Below, piece by piece: positions 17,133 to 27,024 of a stretch of 64,000 nucleotides of DNA. Source of the stretch: Blastocatellia bacterium. GTDB taxonomy: Bacteria > Acidobacteriota > Blastocatellia > Chloracidobacteriales > Chloracidobacteriaceae. Numbering within the stretch: position 1 is the first letter of the stretch; each line of letters begins with the position of its first letter. The notes beneath the pieces are model-generated. The model searched no databases and was not told the origin of the DNA. It saw nothing but the letters and a program-made list of their open reading frames with translations. The DNA lies in assembly GCA_019695185.1 (NCBI GenBank), contig JAIBAN010000031.1, forward strand, positions 1 through 64,000, written 5' to 3'. The position numbers and the translations under genes were made by a program.

Positions 17133-18572
17133 CTATGGCTTGCTCGGTTCTTTTCGCTCGGCCAGATGGTCTTCACCGCCATACCGCAGGTTGACCTTGA
17201 CTGCCCGGCCCGCTCCATCCAGTGTGAAAGTGACCTTGCCATCCCCCAGCGGAAAATAAAATTCGGTGGGAGAGAGCGGAATCAGCCCTGCCTTGAATTG
17301 GTCTTTGATTTCGGCGGTCAGATAGTCCGGGTCCTGACCAACCACCAGCAGTTTGCCCTGCGTGGTTTGATACTCACCCAGCAACTGTCCTGTCTGGGCT
17401 TCGGTAAGCTGCACCATTTTGCCCTGCACCGGCATATCATAGGGAGCCCCGAAGACAATCGCCGTGAGGTCGCGCATCACTGTTCTCAGGCGAACCCGTT
17501 CCAGATTTGACACGGCGATGATAGTTGTTTGGTCGTCCGGAAATTTCACAAAATCCGAAATGTAGCCCGGCAAAAAACCGTCGTGCCGCATCCGTTTCCG
17601 GTTAAATCCTTTCCCGACAAACCAGCCATAGCCATAACCATCCAAACCCGGAGTAAAAATTTCGGCCACCTCTGCCGCAGAAATGACTTTGCCGCCATCC
17701 ATGACCTGACTCCAGCGGTACAAATCATCCACCGTAGTGTAGAGGCCAGCATCCCCAGCCGGCGGAGTCAGCGCCAGTTGCGGCAGTTTTTTCAAATGAC
17801 CGGCGGTCAAAGAGAACCCTTCCAGAAGTTGGCCCCAGTCTTTGTCACCCAGTTTATGGGTATAGCCATTGGCCAAGTTCTTGGGAATGCGACCGGCCCC
17901 GAAAAATCCGGATTGGGTCATGCCGGCAGGTTTCAGAAGGGTTTCCGTGACATATTCCACAAAAGGCTTTCCGGCTGCCTTTTCGACCACCAGACTGAGC
18001 AGAATGTACCCTGTGTTGCTGTAATTAAATTTTTCTCCCGGTTTGAAATCCAGCGGCAGTTTGCGGGCATCCGCCATGATTTTCGCGGTTGCGCCGGGCT
18101 GTTTCATAAATTCCAGATAGGCGTCGGACCCTATGTCCAGTTTTTCCTCATAGTCGGGAATCCCCGAAGTGTGCCGCATGAGGTGCTGAATGGTAACGGG
18201 TTTCCAGGTTTCCGGGCATTCGGCCAGATAGGTACAAATCGAGTCTTCCAGTTTGAGTTTACCCTGGTCCCGCAACTTGAGTGCGGCTGCCGAGGTAACC
18301 ATTTTGGTCAATGAGGCGACTGCGTGGCGGGTTTCCGGGGTGTAGGGAATTTTCGCTTCCACATCGGCAAAACCATAGCCTCGCCGGAATAGAATCCGGC
18401 CTTTTTCGGCAATCAGCACGGCACCGCTGAAGCGCCCCAGTTCCGTCTGCCGGGCCAGGTACCGGTCAAGCGCGGCGGCCCGGTCAGTGGATTGGGCGGC
18501 AGTTGGAAAAGGTGCCCCCATGCAGAAGCAAAACAACAGGCACAAAAAAAGGGGCAAACGTTGCAAAGTCAT
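17133..18572 (-). CDS. Secreted serine hydrolase, class C beta-lactamase family
   Basis: A penicillin-binding-protein-like serine hydrolase, 479 residues. The ATG at 18570-18572 is preferred over a GTG at 18584 because AAAGGA would overlap the latter. The signal peptide is MTLQRLPLFLCLLFCFCM. Catalytic motifs are VASLTKM (SxxK), the Tyr motif FNYSNTGY (YxN) and MRHDGFLPGY in place of KTG. A beta-barrel-like C-terminal domain follows from about residue 370. Members include D-aminopeptidases, esterases and beta-lactamase-like enzymes; the substrate is not predictable here. Confidence 0.88.
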   Translation of the reverse strand: MTLQRLPLFLCLLFCFCMGAPFPTAAQSTDRAAALDRYLARQTELGRFSGAVLIAEKGRILFRRGYGFADVEAKIPYTPETRHAVASLTKMVTSAAALKLRDQGKLKLEDSICTYLAECPETWKPVTIQHLMRHTSGIPDYEEKLDIGSDAYLEFMKQPGATAKIMADARKLPLDFKPGEKFNYSNTGYILLSLVVEKAAGKPFVEYVTETLLKPAGMTQSGFFGAGRIPKNLANGYTHKLGDKDWGQLLEGFSLTAGHLKKLPQLALTPPAGDAGLYTTVDDLYRWSQVMDGGKVISAAEVAEIFTPGLDGYGYGWFVGKGFNRKRMRHDGFLPGYISDFVKFPDDQTTIIAVSNLERVRLRTVMRDLTAIVFGAPYDMPVQGKMVQLTEAQTGQLLGEYQTTQGKLLVVGQDPDYLTAEIKDQFKAGLIPLSPTEFYFPLGDGKVTFTLDGAGRAVKVNLRYGGEDHLAERKEPSKP

Positions 18573-18643
18573 ACCAAATGTCACGTCCTTTCACGATTGC
18601 AACAATCTATGGAGGATGGGAATGATTTGTCTGGGATGCACCT

Positions 18644-19075
18644 TTAACGTTGTTTCAGCGGCGAGGTTTCGGAGAATTCCGGTCGAGGCGTCTTGCGTTT
18701 TTTCTTCGGTTTGGGAACCGGAATCGAGCCCAGGCGGGCATCATTTTCGAGGACCAGTTCCAAAACGGCCAGCACTGTTTCCTCAAACATGGGGTGTGCT
18801 TCGGGCAGATAAAGCCATTTCGGCAGAATTGGGTGCGGATTCAGATGCGGAAACAGCTTTCGGACCACTGGCTGGTTTTCCCGTTCGGTGCAGACCATCA
18901 CGCCCTGCCAGGGTTCTTCGTTGCTGGCTGTGAGCACCAGCATGAGCCGCCCATGCAGATAGCAGGCGACACTGCCAAACATGGACCGCCGCACGAAAGA
19001 AGGATGCTCGCTCAACGATTCAATAACCCATTCGTAGCGGTGCCGGGCAGGGCTTTTTCCTTTGTGATGTTTCAT
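18644..19075 (-). CDS. Small TfoX/YjbR-like protein
   Basis: A 143-residue protein. RRSMFGSVACYLHGRLMLVL near residues 29-48 and LPKWLYLPEAHPMFEETVLAVLELV resemble the fold of TfoX N-terminal or YjbR-like domains, but this is a weak call by eye. The C-terminus is a Lys/Arg/Pro-rich tail (PKPKKKRKTPRP) that may bind nucleic acid. The start at 19073-19075 has only a poor ribosome site. It is divergent from the NarL-type regulator gene. Confidence 0.6.
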   Translation of the reverse strand: MKHHKGKSPARHRYEWVIESLSEHPSFVRRSMFGSVACYLHGRLMLVLTASNEEPWQGVMVCTERENQPVVRKLFPHLNPHPILPKWLYLPEAHPMFEETVLAVLELVLENDARLGSIPVPKPKKKRKTPRPEFSETSPLKQR

Positions 19076-19224
19076 TTCTCAGGTGTCATTTACGAACTGC
19101 CATTGGGGATTTTTGTGCCTTTTCGGTGCAGCATGATACATTTGCCAGGCACCGACACCAATTCCATTCTCCGGTTCGTCCTTTTGATGCTGTTTTCCCT
19201 TTGCCTGCGTATGTTGAATTCAAG

Positions 19225-19259
19225 CGGATGGCAAATGGCGAATGGCACATGGCACATGT
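19225..19259. repeat. CRMATGG heptamer array over the regulator start
   Basis: Five 7-bp units in a row: CGGATGG, CAAATGG, CGAATGG, CACATGG, CACATGT. The array ends 1 bp before the ATG of the response regulator at 19261. Because the unit is 7 bp and contains ATG, potential start codons occur in all three frames directly upstream of the true start. Confidence 0.85.
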
Positions 19260-19260
19260 T

Positions 19261-20019
19261 ATGTCAATTTTGATTGCTGAAGACAACGCCACCCAACGAC
19301 GCTACGTGCGTGAACTGCTGGAACGTGAATTTCCCACCCACGGCCCCATTCTTGAAACTGAAGACGGGACCCAAACCGTTGAACTGGCACTCAAACATCG
19401 CCCGGCCTTGTGTGTGCTTGACATTCAGATGCCGGGGCTTTCCGGGGTTAAAGCCGCGCGGGCCATCTGGCGCGATTTTCCCACCGCCCGGATTATTTTT
19501 TGGACCCAGTTTCCACACGAAATCTACATTACCGAAATCCGCAAAATGGTGAAGGCGGTCGAACCGCCGCCGGCCTACGGGTTTATTCACAAAAACAACC
19601 CTGAATCCCGGTTTCTGCGCTTTATTGCTGCCGTGCTCGAAGACGGGGCGGATATGATTGACCCGGCCTTCAAGGATTCGTTCAAGCAGCCGCTGCTGAC
19701 CGAATTCGAAGCCGAAGCGCTGTATTACCTTGCGTTGGGGCTCTCAAACTGGGCGATTGCCCGCAAATGCTCGCTGTCACTGCGAGGCGTCGAAAGCCGG
19801 TTGGCGACGCTCTATGAAAAACTGTTTGTGGCAAGTTCCGAGGGGACCGAATTTGAAGCCTATGACAAACTGGCCTACAACCTGCGGACACGGGCGTTTT
19901 TTGAAGCGCTCCGGCGGGGACTGATTAACAACGACGAATTGGAAAAGGCCAACAAGGACCTGGAAAGCTGGCTGGACCGGGACCGCAAACGATACCAGCG
20001 CGAACAGGGCGGAAAGTAA
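19261..20019 (+). CDS. NarL/LuxR-type response regulator
   Basis: A two-component response regulator, 252 residues. The receiver domain (1-130) has the acidic pair in ILIAEDN, phosphoacceptor D54 in VLDIQMPG, and a late KNN segment replacing the usual lysine context. The LuxR-type helix-turn-helix follows at about 145-200: LTEFEAEALYYLALGLSNWA then ARKCSLSLRGVESRL. A charged coiled C-terminal extension (LEKANKDLESWLDRDRKRYQ) is unusual. The start choice is uncertain because a heptamer array supplies several upstream ATGs. The propeller histidine kinase at 21315 is a plausible partner, since such kinases pair with NarL-type regulators. Confidence 0.88.
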   Translation: MSILIAEDNATQRRYVRELLEREFPTHGPILETEDGTQTVELALKHRPALCVLDIQMPGLSGVKAARAIWRDFPTARIIFWTQFPHEIYITEIRKMVKAVEPPPAYGFIHKNNPESRFLRFIAAVLEDGADMIDPAFKDSFKQPLLTEFEAEALYYLALGLSNWAIARKCSLSLRGVESRLATLYEKLFVASSEGTEFEAYDKLAYNLRTRAFFEALRRGLINNDELEKANKDLESWLDRDRKRYQREQGGK

Positions 20020-20020
20020 A

Positions 20021-20148
20021 TTCAGGGTTCAAGGTTCAGGGTTCAGGGTCTATAAGTTCTGGGAGTCTTGGGAGTCTTGGGAGTCTTGAAAATTATTCAT
20101 ACCCTGAACCCTGAACCCTGAACCCTGAACCCTGAACCCTGAACCCTG
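20021..20148. repeat. Inverted TTCAGGG/ACCCTGA arrays with internal 9-bp array
   Basis: Left arm: four TTCAGGG-type heptamers at 20021-20050. Middle: three exact GGGAGTCTT 9-mers at 20061-20087. Right arm: ACCCTGA repeated six and a half times at 20101-20148. The element fills the gap between two convergent genes (regulator and GNAT). The arms can form a long hairpin with the 9-mer array in the loop. Confidence 0.9.
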
Positions 20149-20153
20149 TTTTC

Positions 20154-21014
20154 TCAATACCCCACCGACGGCAGATAACACCCTTGGATTTCCTGATAGG
20201 CACCCATCGCCATTAAGGTCATGGGTTTGATGGCACGCATCCCGTGGCCTAAACACCAGCGGAACAGCGCTGCCTGCCGAACCGGCAACACAAACGACAG
20301 CATCCCGCAGGCTTTTGAGGCTCCGGCCAGCAACCATTGCATGGCTTCCGGAGTTTCGGCAGCTCCGTGATTGAGCGGCCAAAAATTGACTGCCGAAGCG
20401 TAGGCAATGATGCGTCCCTCCTGCAGCGCACAAAATGCCTGTCCCAACGGAGGCCGGTGGGCAAGCTCGTTGGTGCGGGGAAATCCCATCACTTTTTGAC
20501 AGAGCCGACCGCATTCCGCCACATCTGCGGCTGCCAGCGGGCGGACCTCGACCCCGGCGGGCAGGTCTTCGGTGATGGCCCCCTCAATGATGACCAGCGG
20601 TTCCTTCGCTTCAAAACCAAGCGAGGCATAGAGCGACAGCGAAGCCATATTAAAGGAGTCCTGGACCAGCCGGATGCCGGGTGCTCCGGTACCGCGCTCA
20701 ATCACCGCTTTCATCAACCTGCGACCCACTCCATGTGCCTGTTGACCGGGGGCAATGGTAATCGGGCCGACGCTGCGAATCGGGTCGGCTTCCAGTAAAA
20801 AATTTGACCCGACCAACATTCCATCCGATTCAGCCGCGATGCCAAATTGCAGGGGGTTGTTCACAAACAGATGGGCAACCTGGATGGCAACTTCAGCCGA
20901 AGGAAAATCAGGGCGGAAATTATGCTGGTCGGCAATGCCTTTGAAGGCTTCGTAAATGATGTGACCACAGGCTTCCAGGTCTGTGGCAGCAATTGGACGA
21001 AGTGTGACTGGCAT
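20154..21014 (-). CDS. GNAT-family N-acetyltransferase, two-domain
   Basis: An acetyl-CoA-dependent acetyltransferase, 286 residues, with two GNAT-like halves. The N-terminal half is clear: TLRPIAATDLEACGHIIYEA, then the acetyl-CoA loop VGPITIAPGQQAHGVGRRLM and FNMASLSLYASLGFEAKEP. The C-terminal half (EVRPLAAADVAECGRLCQKV onward) is more diverged. The ATG at 21012-21014 has AAGGAAA upstream. The acceptor substrate is unknown. It ends against the inverted heptamer element. Confidence 0.85.
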   Translation of the reverse strand: MPVTLRPIAATDLEACGHIIYEAFKGIADQHNFRPDFPSAEVAIQVAHLFVNNPLQFGIAAESDGMLVGSNFLLEADPIRSVGPITIAPGQQAHGVGRRLMKAVIERGTGAPGIRLVQDSFNMASLSLYASLGFEAKEPLVIIEGAITEDLPAGVEVRPLAAADVAECGRLCQKVMGFPRTNELAHRPPLGQAFCALQEGRIIAYASAVNFWPLNHGAAETPEAMQWLLAGASKACGMLSFVLPVRQAALFRWCLGHGMRAIKPMTLMAMGAYQEIQGCYLPSVGY

Positions 21015-21314
21015 GTGTGTTTCCTTATAAAAATGAAAGAGTTGGTGTGCTTTTTTTGCAGTTCAGTCAGGAAACGAAAGTCATCGGCACTTTGGTTTTG
21101 GCGAAAAATAAAAATTTCCGGAACCAGTCTGTTTCCCTTCTCAGACTTCCTGGCCTGCAACGCACCACCAGCAATAAAAACCGGCTCAGTCCTCAGTCCT
21201 CAGCCCTGTTTTCCCTCTGGATTGGTATTCCCACAAACAGGGTGGGAACCTGTTATAGTGGTGCGCAAACCGGCATCTCATTTCTAAGGGAAGGCAGGCA
21301 ACCGCAACGAATCC
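21015..21314. other. Divergent gap with a single TCAGTCC array
   Basis: Between the GNAT and histidine kinase starts. Three heptamers (TCAGTCC, TCAGTCC, TCAGCCC) lie at 21186-21206 with no matching left arm. TTATAGT at about 21253 could be a -10 box for the kinase but I see no good -35 at the right distance. Confidence 0.5.
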
Positions 21315-24300
21315 GTGGCAGCAAGGCATATCTTTTCCAAAACATCCAAAACCTTTTTCCGATGGGGTCTGCTGGGCTGGCTGCTATGGATGGCCCAGAG
21401 CGTTTGGGCCCAGGACGGAGCCCCGGCGCTCTTGCCGGCGCAAAACCTGCATCAATGGGGGGCCGTCACGCTCTTTCATGGCCTGCCATCCGACCATGTA
21501 CGCGCCATTGCTCAGGACAGCGACGGAGCCTTGTGGTTTGGCACCGACAGTGGTCTGGCCAAATATGACGGACGCCGGATTCAGAAAATTGTCGCTGATG
21601 GACTGCCTGCCAATCGGGTGAACGTGCTCATGCTTGACCGCCGTGGAACGCTCTGGATTGGGACGGACAGCGGCCTGGCCCGACTGGTGCAGGGGGAATT
21701 CAAAGCACTGACTGAAACTGCCGGATTTGCCATCACCGATATTGTCTGTGGTCAGGACGGTCAAGTGGCGGCAACCGGCTCCAAAGGAACGTTTTTTTCC
21801 ATTGCAGTTGACTCGACCGGCATTCCCGCCGTGCGCTCGATTGGCCCCAAAGACAATGCCTTCCTTAAAAACGATGGGGCTGATGCCAATCCAATCGGGT
21901 TGACCAGCCTGACATGGCTGGAAAATCGGTTCCTGCTGGGAACCCGCAGTCGCGGATTGCTGGAACTTTCCGGTTCCAGTGTGCGCGAAATTGTCAGTCG
22001 GCCCAGGGCCTTTTTTGTCCGTTCGGTTCTGGCGGGTCCAGACGGCAGTCTTTGGTTTGGGGCGGAAACCGGTCCTGACGGCAACGGCCTCTATGAAAGC
22101 CGCGATCTGCTGCATCCGCAAAAACTCCCCTTGGCAACCGGCACCGTTTCGGCCCTCTGCCTGGACCAGCGTGGGCGGCTCTGGGTCGGAACCACTTCCG
22201 CCGGGGTTTTTTGCCTGGAGGAGGGCCGGGAACGGCGGCATATTACGTTTGAAAACAGTTCCGGCGGACTTCGCTCAAATACCGTCCACACGGTTTTCAC
22301 TGACCGCGAAGGCGTCATCTGGTTCGGCACCGACCGGGGAGCCTGTCGCTATGACCCGCAAAGCCCCAGGGTTGAGGCCGTTTCGGGTGACCCCGAAAGC
22401 AATTTTGTCCGGGTTTTGTTTCGTTCGTCGGATGAACGCCTCTGGTGCGGCACCAATCGCGGTCTGTTTGTCCGCGACCCGGAAACCGCCTACTGGTTTG
22501 AAATCGAAGCCTTGCGCGGAAAAGTGATTCATTCCCTGACCGAAGACGGCTCCCACCGTCTTTTGGCCGGGACTGCCAACGGGTTGCTGGCTGCCGAATT
22601 GCGCAGCATCGGCAATGCCGGGCAGTTTCTCCGGCTGGAACGGAGCGGCGAAGGGCTGACGGCAAATGACAGCATCCGGGCCATGTGCGATTTTCAAAAT
22701 GTGACCTACGTGGCCAGTTTCGGTCACGGCGTGGAACGGCTGGAGGGAACCACCCGAACTCTGATTTGGCCTGGACCGCAGGATGACCCCAAATTACGGA
22801 ACGTGCTCAGCCTGCACAACGACGGGAACCGCAAACTTTGGATTGGCACGGCTGAAGCCGGTGTCTTTTCCTTTGACGGCACAACCGTGCGCCCGGAAAC
22901 CAGCTTGCCGGCCCTTAGCGGCAGTGCCATCTGGGATTTCGAGGGAAAAAGCCCCGAGGGGCTCTGGATTGCCACCAGCCGGGGGCTCTATACCCTGCAG
23001 GGAGACAAACTTACTGCCACGCTTGACGGCAACGATGTGCGGGCGCTGGCTCCGGCAGAGACAACCGACGGAGTATGGTGCGCCACGGCAGGCAATGGCG
23101 TGGTGAAATTGGTGCTCAATCATCCGGCGGGCACAGTTCTGACCCGGCTCGACACGGAACATGGGCTTCCCTCGGAAAGTGTTTTTTCCCTGCTCCAGTA
23201 CCCTTTGCCCAATGGCACCAGCCAGTTGTGGCTGGGGACCAACCGGGGTGCGGTCGCCTATGAGCCGGGCCGCATGGCACCGGGCCTGGTGGCCGCCAGG
23301 GTCTTTGGTCACCGCCTTTTCGGGGCTGAGGAACTGCGCTCCCGCATCAATCTGGAATATCCCCAAAACAGTTTGGTGCTGGACGTGACCGCCCTCAGCA
23401 GCCGGACATTTCCTGAACAGTTTCAATATGCCTTTACCCTCCGCACTGGTCAGGGCAGCGTCATCCGGCAGCGGATTTCACGTGATTCCCAGTTTTTGAT
23501 GGAAAACCTGCGTCCGGGCGTGTATCGCATCGAAGCAGTCGCGTTTACCAATGACCTGACGCCTTCCGCTCCGGTTTCCTTCGAATTTTCCGTGGCGGGT
23601 GCGCCCTTTCCCTGGACCACCACCGCCCTTTCGGTCCTGCTGGTGTTTGCACTGGTGGCGTTATGGTGGGGTTATCAGCAAAACCGGAAAATTGCCCGCA
23701 CCAATATTGCGCTGGCCTCAGCCAACGCCCAACTGGCCGAAACCCGGCTGCTGCTGGCGCAGGAAACGGAAAACGAACGCCGTCGGATTGCCCGTGATTT
23801 GCACGACCAGACGCTGGCCGATTTGCGCCGCCTGCTGTTGCTCTCAGACCAGTTGCCCTCCGGGCTTTCCGCTCGTGACCGCGATTTCATTACACCTTCG
23901 GCGTTTCGCACTGAAATCGAATCCATCTCCACTGAAATCCGCCGGATTTGCGAGGATTTAAGCCCTTCGGTGCTGGCCAATATCGGAATTACCGCCGCCC
24001 TCAAATGGGCGCTCTCCGACGCCGTGGCCCATTTGCCACCGGAAGAACGGTTTGAATGCGAATTCCATTGCGCCGACGACATCGAAGACCGGCTCCGGTT
24101 TGACGCCGGGATGGAAATCCAGTTGTACCGGATTGTCCAGGAAACCCTCAATAACGTTTGCAAGCATGCCGCTGCCCGCAAAGTCAGCCTGCGGGTGGAC
24201 ATTGTTGCTGCGGAACTGGTGATTTCAATTGAGGATGACGGGCGCGGATTTGACCTGCTCAGTCAAAGAGTGACGAGCGGACGCGGCTTGAGTAATATCC

Positions 24301-24392
24301 GTTCACGGGCAAGTTTGATTGACGCCGAAGTAATCTGGGAAAACCGTCCTGGCGGTGGCACGGCTTTTACCTTGCGCAAGGCACTGGCGTAA
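21315..24392 (+). CDS. Sensor histidine kinase with two-component beta-propeller sensor
   Basis: A 1025-residue membrane sensor kinase. The GTG start at 21315 begins an export signal (WGLLGWLLWMAQSVWAQDG). The periplasmic part is a propeller of repeated blades ending in LWFGTDSGLAKYDG or LWIGTDSGLARL, then a Y_Y_Y-type beta domain (FPEQFQYAFTLRTGQGSV). One membrane helix lies near residue 775. The cytoplasmic HisKA_3 motif is RRRIARDLHDQTLADLRRLL (H830), and the ATPase domain has ETLNNVCKHAAA, EDDGRGFD and GRGLSNIRSRA. The ligand is unknown; relatives in Bacteroidetes sense polysaccharide fragments. Confidence 0.93.
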   Translation: MAARHIFSKTSKTFFRWGLLGWLLWMAQSVWAQDGAPALLPAQNLHQWGAVTLFHGLPSDHVRAIAQDSDGALWFGTDSGLAKYDGRRIQKIVADGLPANRVNVLMLDRRGTLWIGTDSGLARLVQGEFKALTETAGFAITDIVCGQDGQVAATGSKGTFFSIAVDSTGIPAVRSIGPKDNAFLKNDGADANPIGLTSLTWLENRFLLGTRSRGLLELSGSSVREIVSRPRAFFVRSVLAGPDGSLWFGAETGPDGNGLYESRDLLHPQKLPLATGTVSALCLDQRGRLWVGTTSAGVFCLEEGRERRHITFENSSGGLRSNTVHTVFTDREGVIWFGTDRGACRYDPQSPRVEAVSGDPESNFVRVLFRSSDERLWCGTNRGLFVRDPETAYWFEIEALRGKVIHSLTEDGSHRLLAGTANGLLAAELRSIGNAGQFLRLERSGEGLTANDSIRAMCDFQNVTYVASFGHGVERLEGTTRTLIWPGPQDDPKLRNVLSLHNDGNRKLWIGTAEAGVFSFDGTTVRPETSLPALSGSAIWDFEGKSPEGLWIATSRGLYTLQGDKLTATLDGNDVRALAPAETTDGVWCATAGNGVVKLVLNHPAGTVLTRLDTEHGLPSESVFSLLQYPLPNGTSQLWLGTNRGAVAYEPGRMAPGLVAARVFGHRLFGAEELRSRINLEYPQNSLVLDVTALSSRTFPEQFQYAFTLRTGQGSVIRQRISRDSQFLMENLRPGVYRIEAVAFTNDLTPSAPVSFEFSVAGAPFPWTTTALSVLLVFALVALWWGYQQNRKIARTNIALASANAQLAETRLLLAQETENERRRIARDLHDQTLADLRRLLLLSDQLPSGLSARDRDFITPSAFRTEIESISTEIRRICEDLSPSVLANIGITAALKWALSDAVAHLPPEERFECEFHCADDIEDRLRFDAGMEIQLYRIVQETLNNVCKHAAARKVSLRVDIVAAELVISIEDDGRGFDLLSQRVTSGRGLSNIRSRASLIDAEVIWENRPGGGTAFTLRKALA

Positions 24393-24596
24393 CTGTTTCC
24401 AAGCTCCGATTGAGGGACTTGGCCAAGACCATCAAAACGGGGGTAAATTTAGGGTAAAAATTCTTCCAAGGAATGATTGGGCAACAAAAAGACAAGAAAT
24501 TTCCTGTAAACGTGTATCCCTGTTCAGAGCAGAAGCGAATGACCTGGCATCCTGACACAAAATCCAAACCGGAGAAGGCTTGGTCTGACAATTCCT

Positions 24597-26969
24597 ATGC
24601 GCAATTTGGCTGAAGAAGACAGTTTGGTTGACCAATCAGTGGGCACCATTGATTTGGACCGGAACGAGGCCCGGCGCAAAAAAGAGGAACGTGCCCGGCT
24701 CTTCAACATCCGGTCCATTCCGCTTCTGCGGGCACTGGGTTTTTCCTTTGTGGCCATGTTTATCGCCCTGCACAACACGTTTGTGCTGGGCGAGTTTGCT
24801 CTCCGCTCGTTTGTACTGATGACGGCTATTTTTGCGATTTATGTCATCGGTTCCTGGCTGACACTCCATTTCTTCTACGCCAAAGTCAAACGGATTGATT
24901 TGGGTGTGCTGTTTCTGACGGTTGACATTGTGCTCTGGACGGTCGGAATTTATTTTTCCGGCGGTCCCAGGAGCCTGCTCTTGTTCTTTTTGGTCATCCG
25001 GGCGGCTGACCAGGCCAATACCAGCTTTCGGCGGGTCTTGTTTTACACCCATTTTTCCGTAGCCTGTTACCTGACAATGTTGCTCTATGTCCAGTTTGTA
25101 GACCACGGTTCTTTTTCCTGGGCAGCAGAAGGAACCAAATTCATCATTCTTTATGGCAGCTATATTTACGGCGCATTTACCGCCAAGGAAGCTGAACACC
25201 TCCGGACCCGTACCACCGCCGCCATCCATCTGGCCCGCAAATCAATTTTGCAACTCAGGGAACAATCCCAGCAATTGGCCGAAGCCAAATTGAAAGCCGA
25301 AGACGCCAGCCATGCCAAAAGCGAATTTCTGGCCAATATGAGCCATGAAATCCGCACGCCGATGAATGCCGTGATTGGCATGACGGGCCTGTTGTTGGAT
25401 ACCCATCTCAACTCGGAGCAACGCGAATGCGCCGAAACCGTGCGCAGCTCCGGCGAAGCCCTGCTAACCATCATCAACGACATTCTCGACTTTTCCAAAA
25501 TCGAGGCGGGCAAGCTGGAACTGGAAACAATTGAGTTCAACCTGCGCCAGACGCTCGAAGAAACCGTCGAACTGCTGGCCGAATCAGCCCATAACAAAGG
25601 ATTGGAAATCACCTATGTGATTGACGAAAACATCCCGGTTTTCGTCAGCGGCGACCCTGGCCGGCTCCGGCAGGTTCTGACCAATCTGATTGGTAATGCC
25701 ATCAAGTTTACCGTCAAAGGTGAAATTGTGGTCCGTGCCGCCCTGGAAAACCAGTTTACGACTGAGTATTGGGATGCGGAAATGACGTTTAGCCTGACCC
25801 CGGAAAGAAGCACCAAACTGGCTGCCGCACCGCCGCCCAACGGAATTGAAATCTGCTTTTCGGTGACCGACACGGGCATCGGAATTGCGCCGGAAATGCG
25901 GACCCGGTTGTTTCAGTCTTTCACCCAGGCAGACGGCTCGACCACCCGCAAATACGGCGGGACCGGACTCGGACTGACCATTTCCAAGCAACTGGCGGAA
26001 CTCATGGGAGGCCGCATTGGCATTGAAAGTGAAGAAGGTGTTGGCAGTACGTTTTGGTTTACGGTTTCACTGGTTCCCGGTCAGCAATCAGTTGAAAAGA
26101 ACAGACGCTTCACCGTCGGGAACAATCTGCGGGCGCTGATTGTGGACGACAATGAAACCAGTTGTGAAGCACTCCAGCTCTACCTACGGAATTTCGGCTT
26201 GGTTGGCATTCAACTGACCAGCCCCGCCCAAGCCCGGCGGGTGATTGCCGATATGAAGGAACAGGGGCAAACCATTCACCTCATGCTGGTTGACCTGACT
26301 CTTCCGGAACTGGACGGCATCAGTTTTATCGAAAGCCTCAAGTCGGACCCGTTTTTTGCCTCGACCCGTTTTCTGCTGCTTTCCCCGCTGGGCAACCGCA
26401 CGGTTCTTGAATCAGCCACCAAAGCCGGAATTGACCTCTGTTTGAACAAACCAGTCCGGCAATCACAACTCTATAACGGTTTGAAAAGCGTCATCAGAAC
26501 CGAGGAACGCTCCGAACCCAAACTGTTGACGCATACCGGACGGTTTGCCCCCATGGTTCCCCTCAAATTGCCGGATGCCGCTCCGGAAGTGCATCCCCGC
26601 CGCATTTTGGTGGCCGAAGACAATATCGTGAATCAGAAAGTCACCGTGCGGATTCTGGAAAAGAAAGGTTTCCGGGTGGATGTCGTGGCCAACGGACTGG
26701 AAGCCGTCAAAGCAGTGGCCTCGATTCCCTATGATTTGGTCCTGATGGATTGCCAAATGCCGGAAATGGACGGATTTGAAGCCACGCTCACGATTCGCAA
26801 AAACCAGGACCAACGCCCCAAAGTCCCGATTGTGGCCTTGACCGCCAATGCCACCCAGGACGACCAGGAACGTTGTTTTGCCGTAGGCATGGACGATTAT
26901 CTTTCAAAACCGGTGACCCCGGAAAAACTGAGTTCGGTCCTTGAGCGCTGGCTCTCGCAAAAAGTATGA
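24597..26969 (+). CDS. Hybrid histidine kinase with two receiver domains
   Basis: A 790-residue hybrid sensor kinase. The N-terminus carries about six membrane helices (residues 45-200) with no separate periplasmic domain, followed by a coiled coil. The HisKA box is [20 protein letters not shown] (H250). The ATPase domain has [16 protein letters not shown] and [13 protein letters not shown]. Receiver 1 ([10 protein letters not shown]566 in [12 protein letters not shown]) and receiver 2 ([12 protein letters not shown]718 in [16 protein letters not shown]) both keep the key residues. No Hpt domain is attached. It lies 204 bp after the propeller kinase and precedes a phosphatase gene by 55 bp. 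Confidence 0.93.
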   Translation: MRNLAEEDSLVDQSVGTIDLDRNEARRKKEERARLFNIRSIPLLRALGFSFVAMFIALHNTFVLGEFALRSFVLMTAIFAIYVIGSWLTLHFFYAKVKRIDLGVLFLTVDIVLWTVGIYFSGGPRSLLLFFLVIRAADQANTSFRRVLFYTHFSVACYLTMLLYVQFVDHGSFSWAAEGTKFIILYGSYIYGAFTAKEAEHLRTRTTAAIHLARKSILQLREQSQQLAEAKLKAEDASHAKSEFLANMSHEIRTPMNAVIGMTGLLLDTHLNSEQRECAETVRSSGEALLTIINDILDFSKIEAGKLELETIEFNLRQTLEETVELLAESAHNKGLEITYVIDENIPVFVSGDPGRLRQVLTNLIGNAIKFTVKGEIVVRAALENQFTTEYWDAEMTFSLTPERSTKLAAAPPPNGIEICFSVTDTGIGIAPEMRTRLFQSFTQADGSTTRKYGGTGLGLTISKQLAELMGGRIGIESEEGVGSTFWFTVSLVPGQQSVEKNRRFTVGNNLRALIVDDNETSCEALQLYLRNFGLVGIQLTSPAQARRVIADMKEQGQTIHLMLVDLTLPELDGISFIESLKSDPFFASTRFLLLSPLGNRTVLESATKAGIDLCLNKPVRQSQLYNGLKSVIRTEERSEPKLLTHTGRFAPMVPLKLPDAAPEVHPRRILVAEDNIVNQKVTVRILEKKGFRVDVVANGLEAVKAVASIPYDLVLMDCQMPEMDGFEATLTIRKNQDQRPKVPIVALTANATQDDQERCFAVGMDDYLSKPVTPEKLSSVLERWLSQKV

Positions 26970-27024
26970 GGCTGGTACCATTGGTTCTATTTACCCTGTG
27001 CGGTGCGTAACCCGCCGACTGGTC

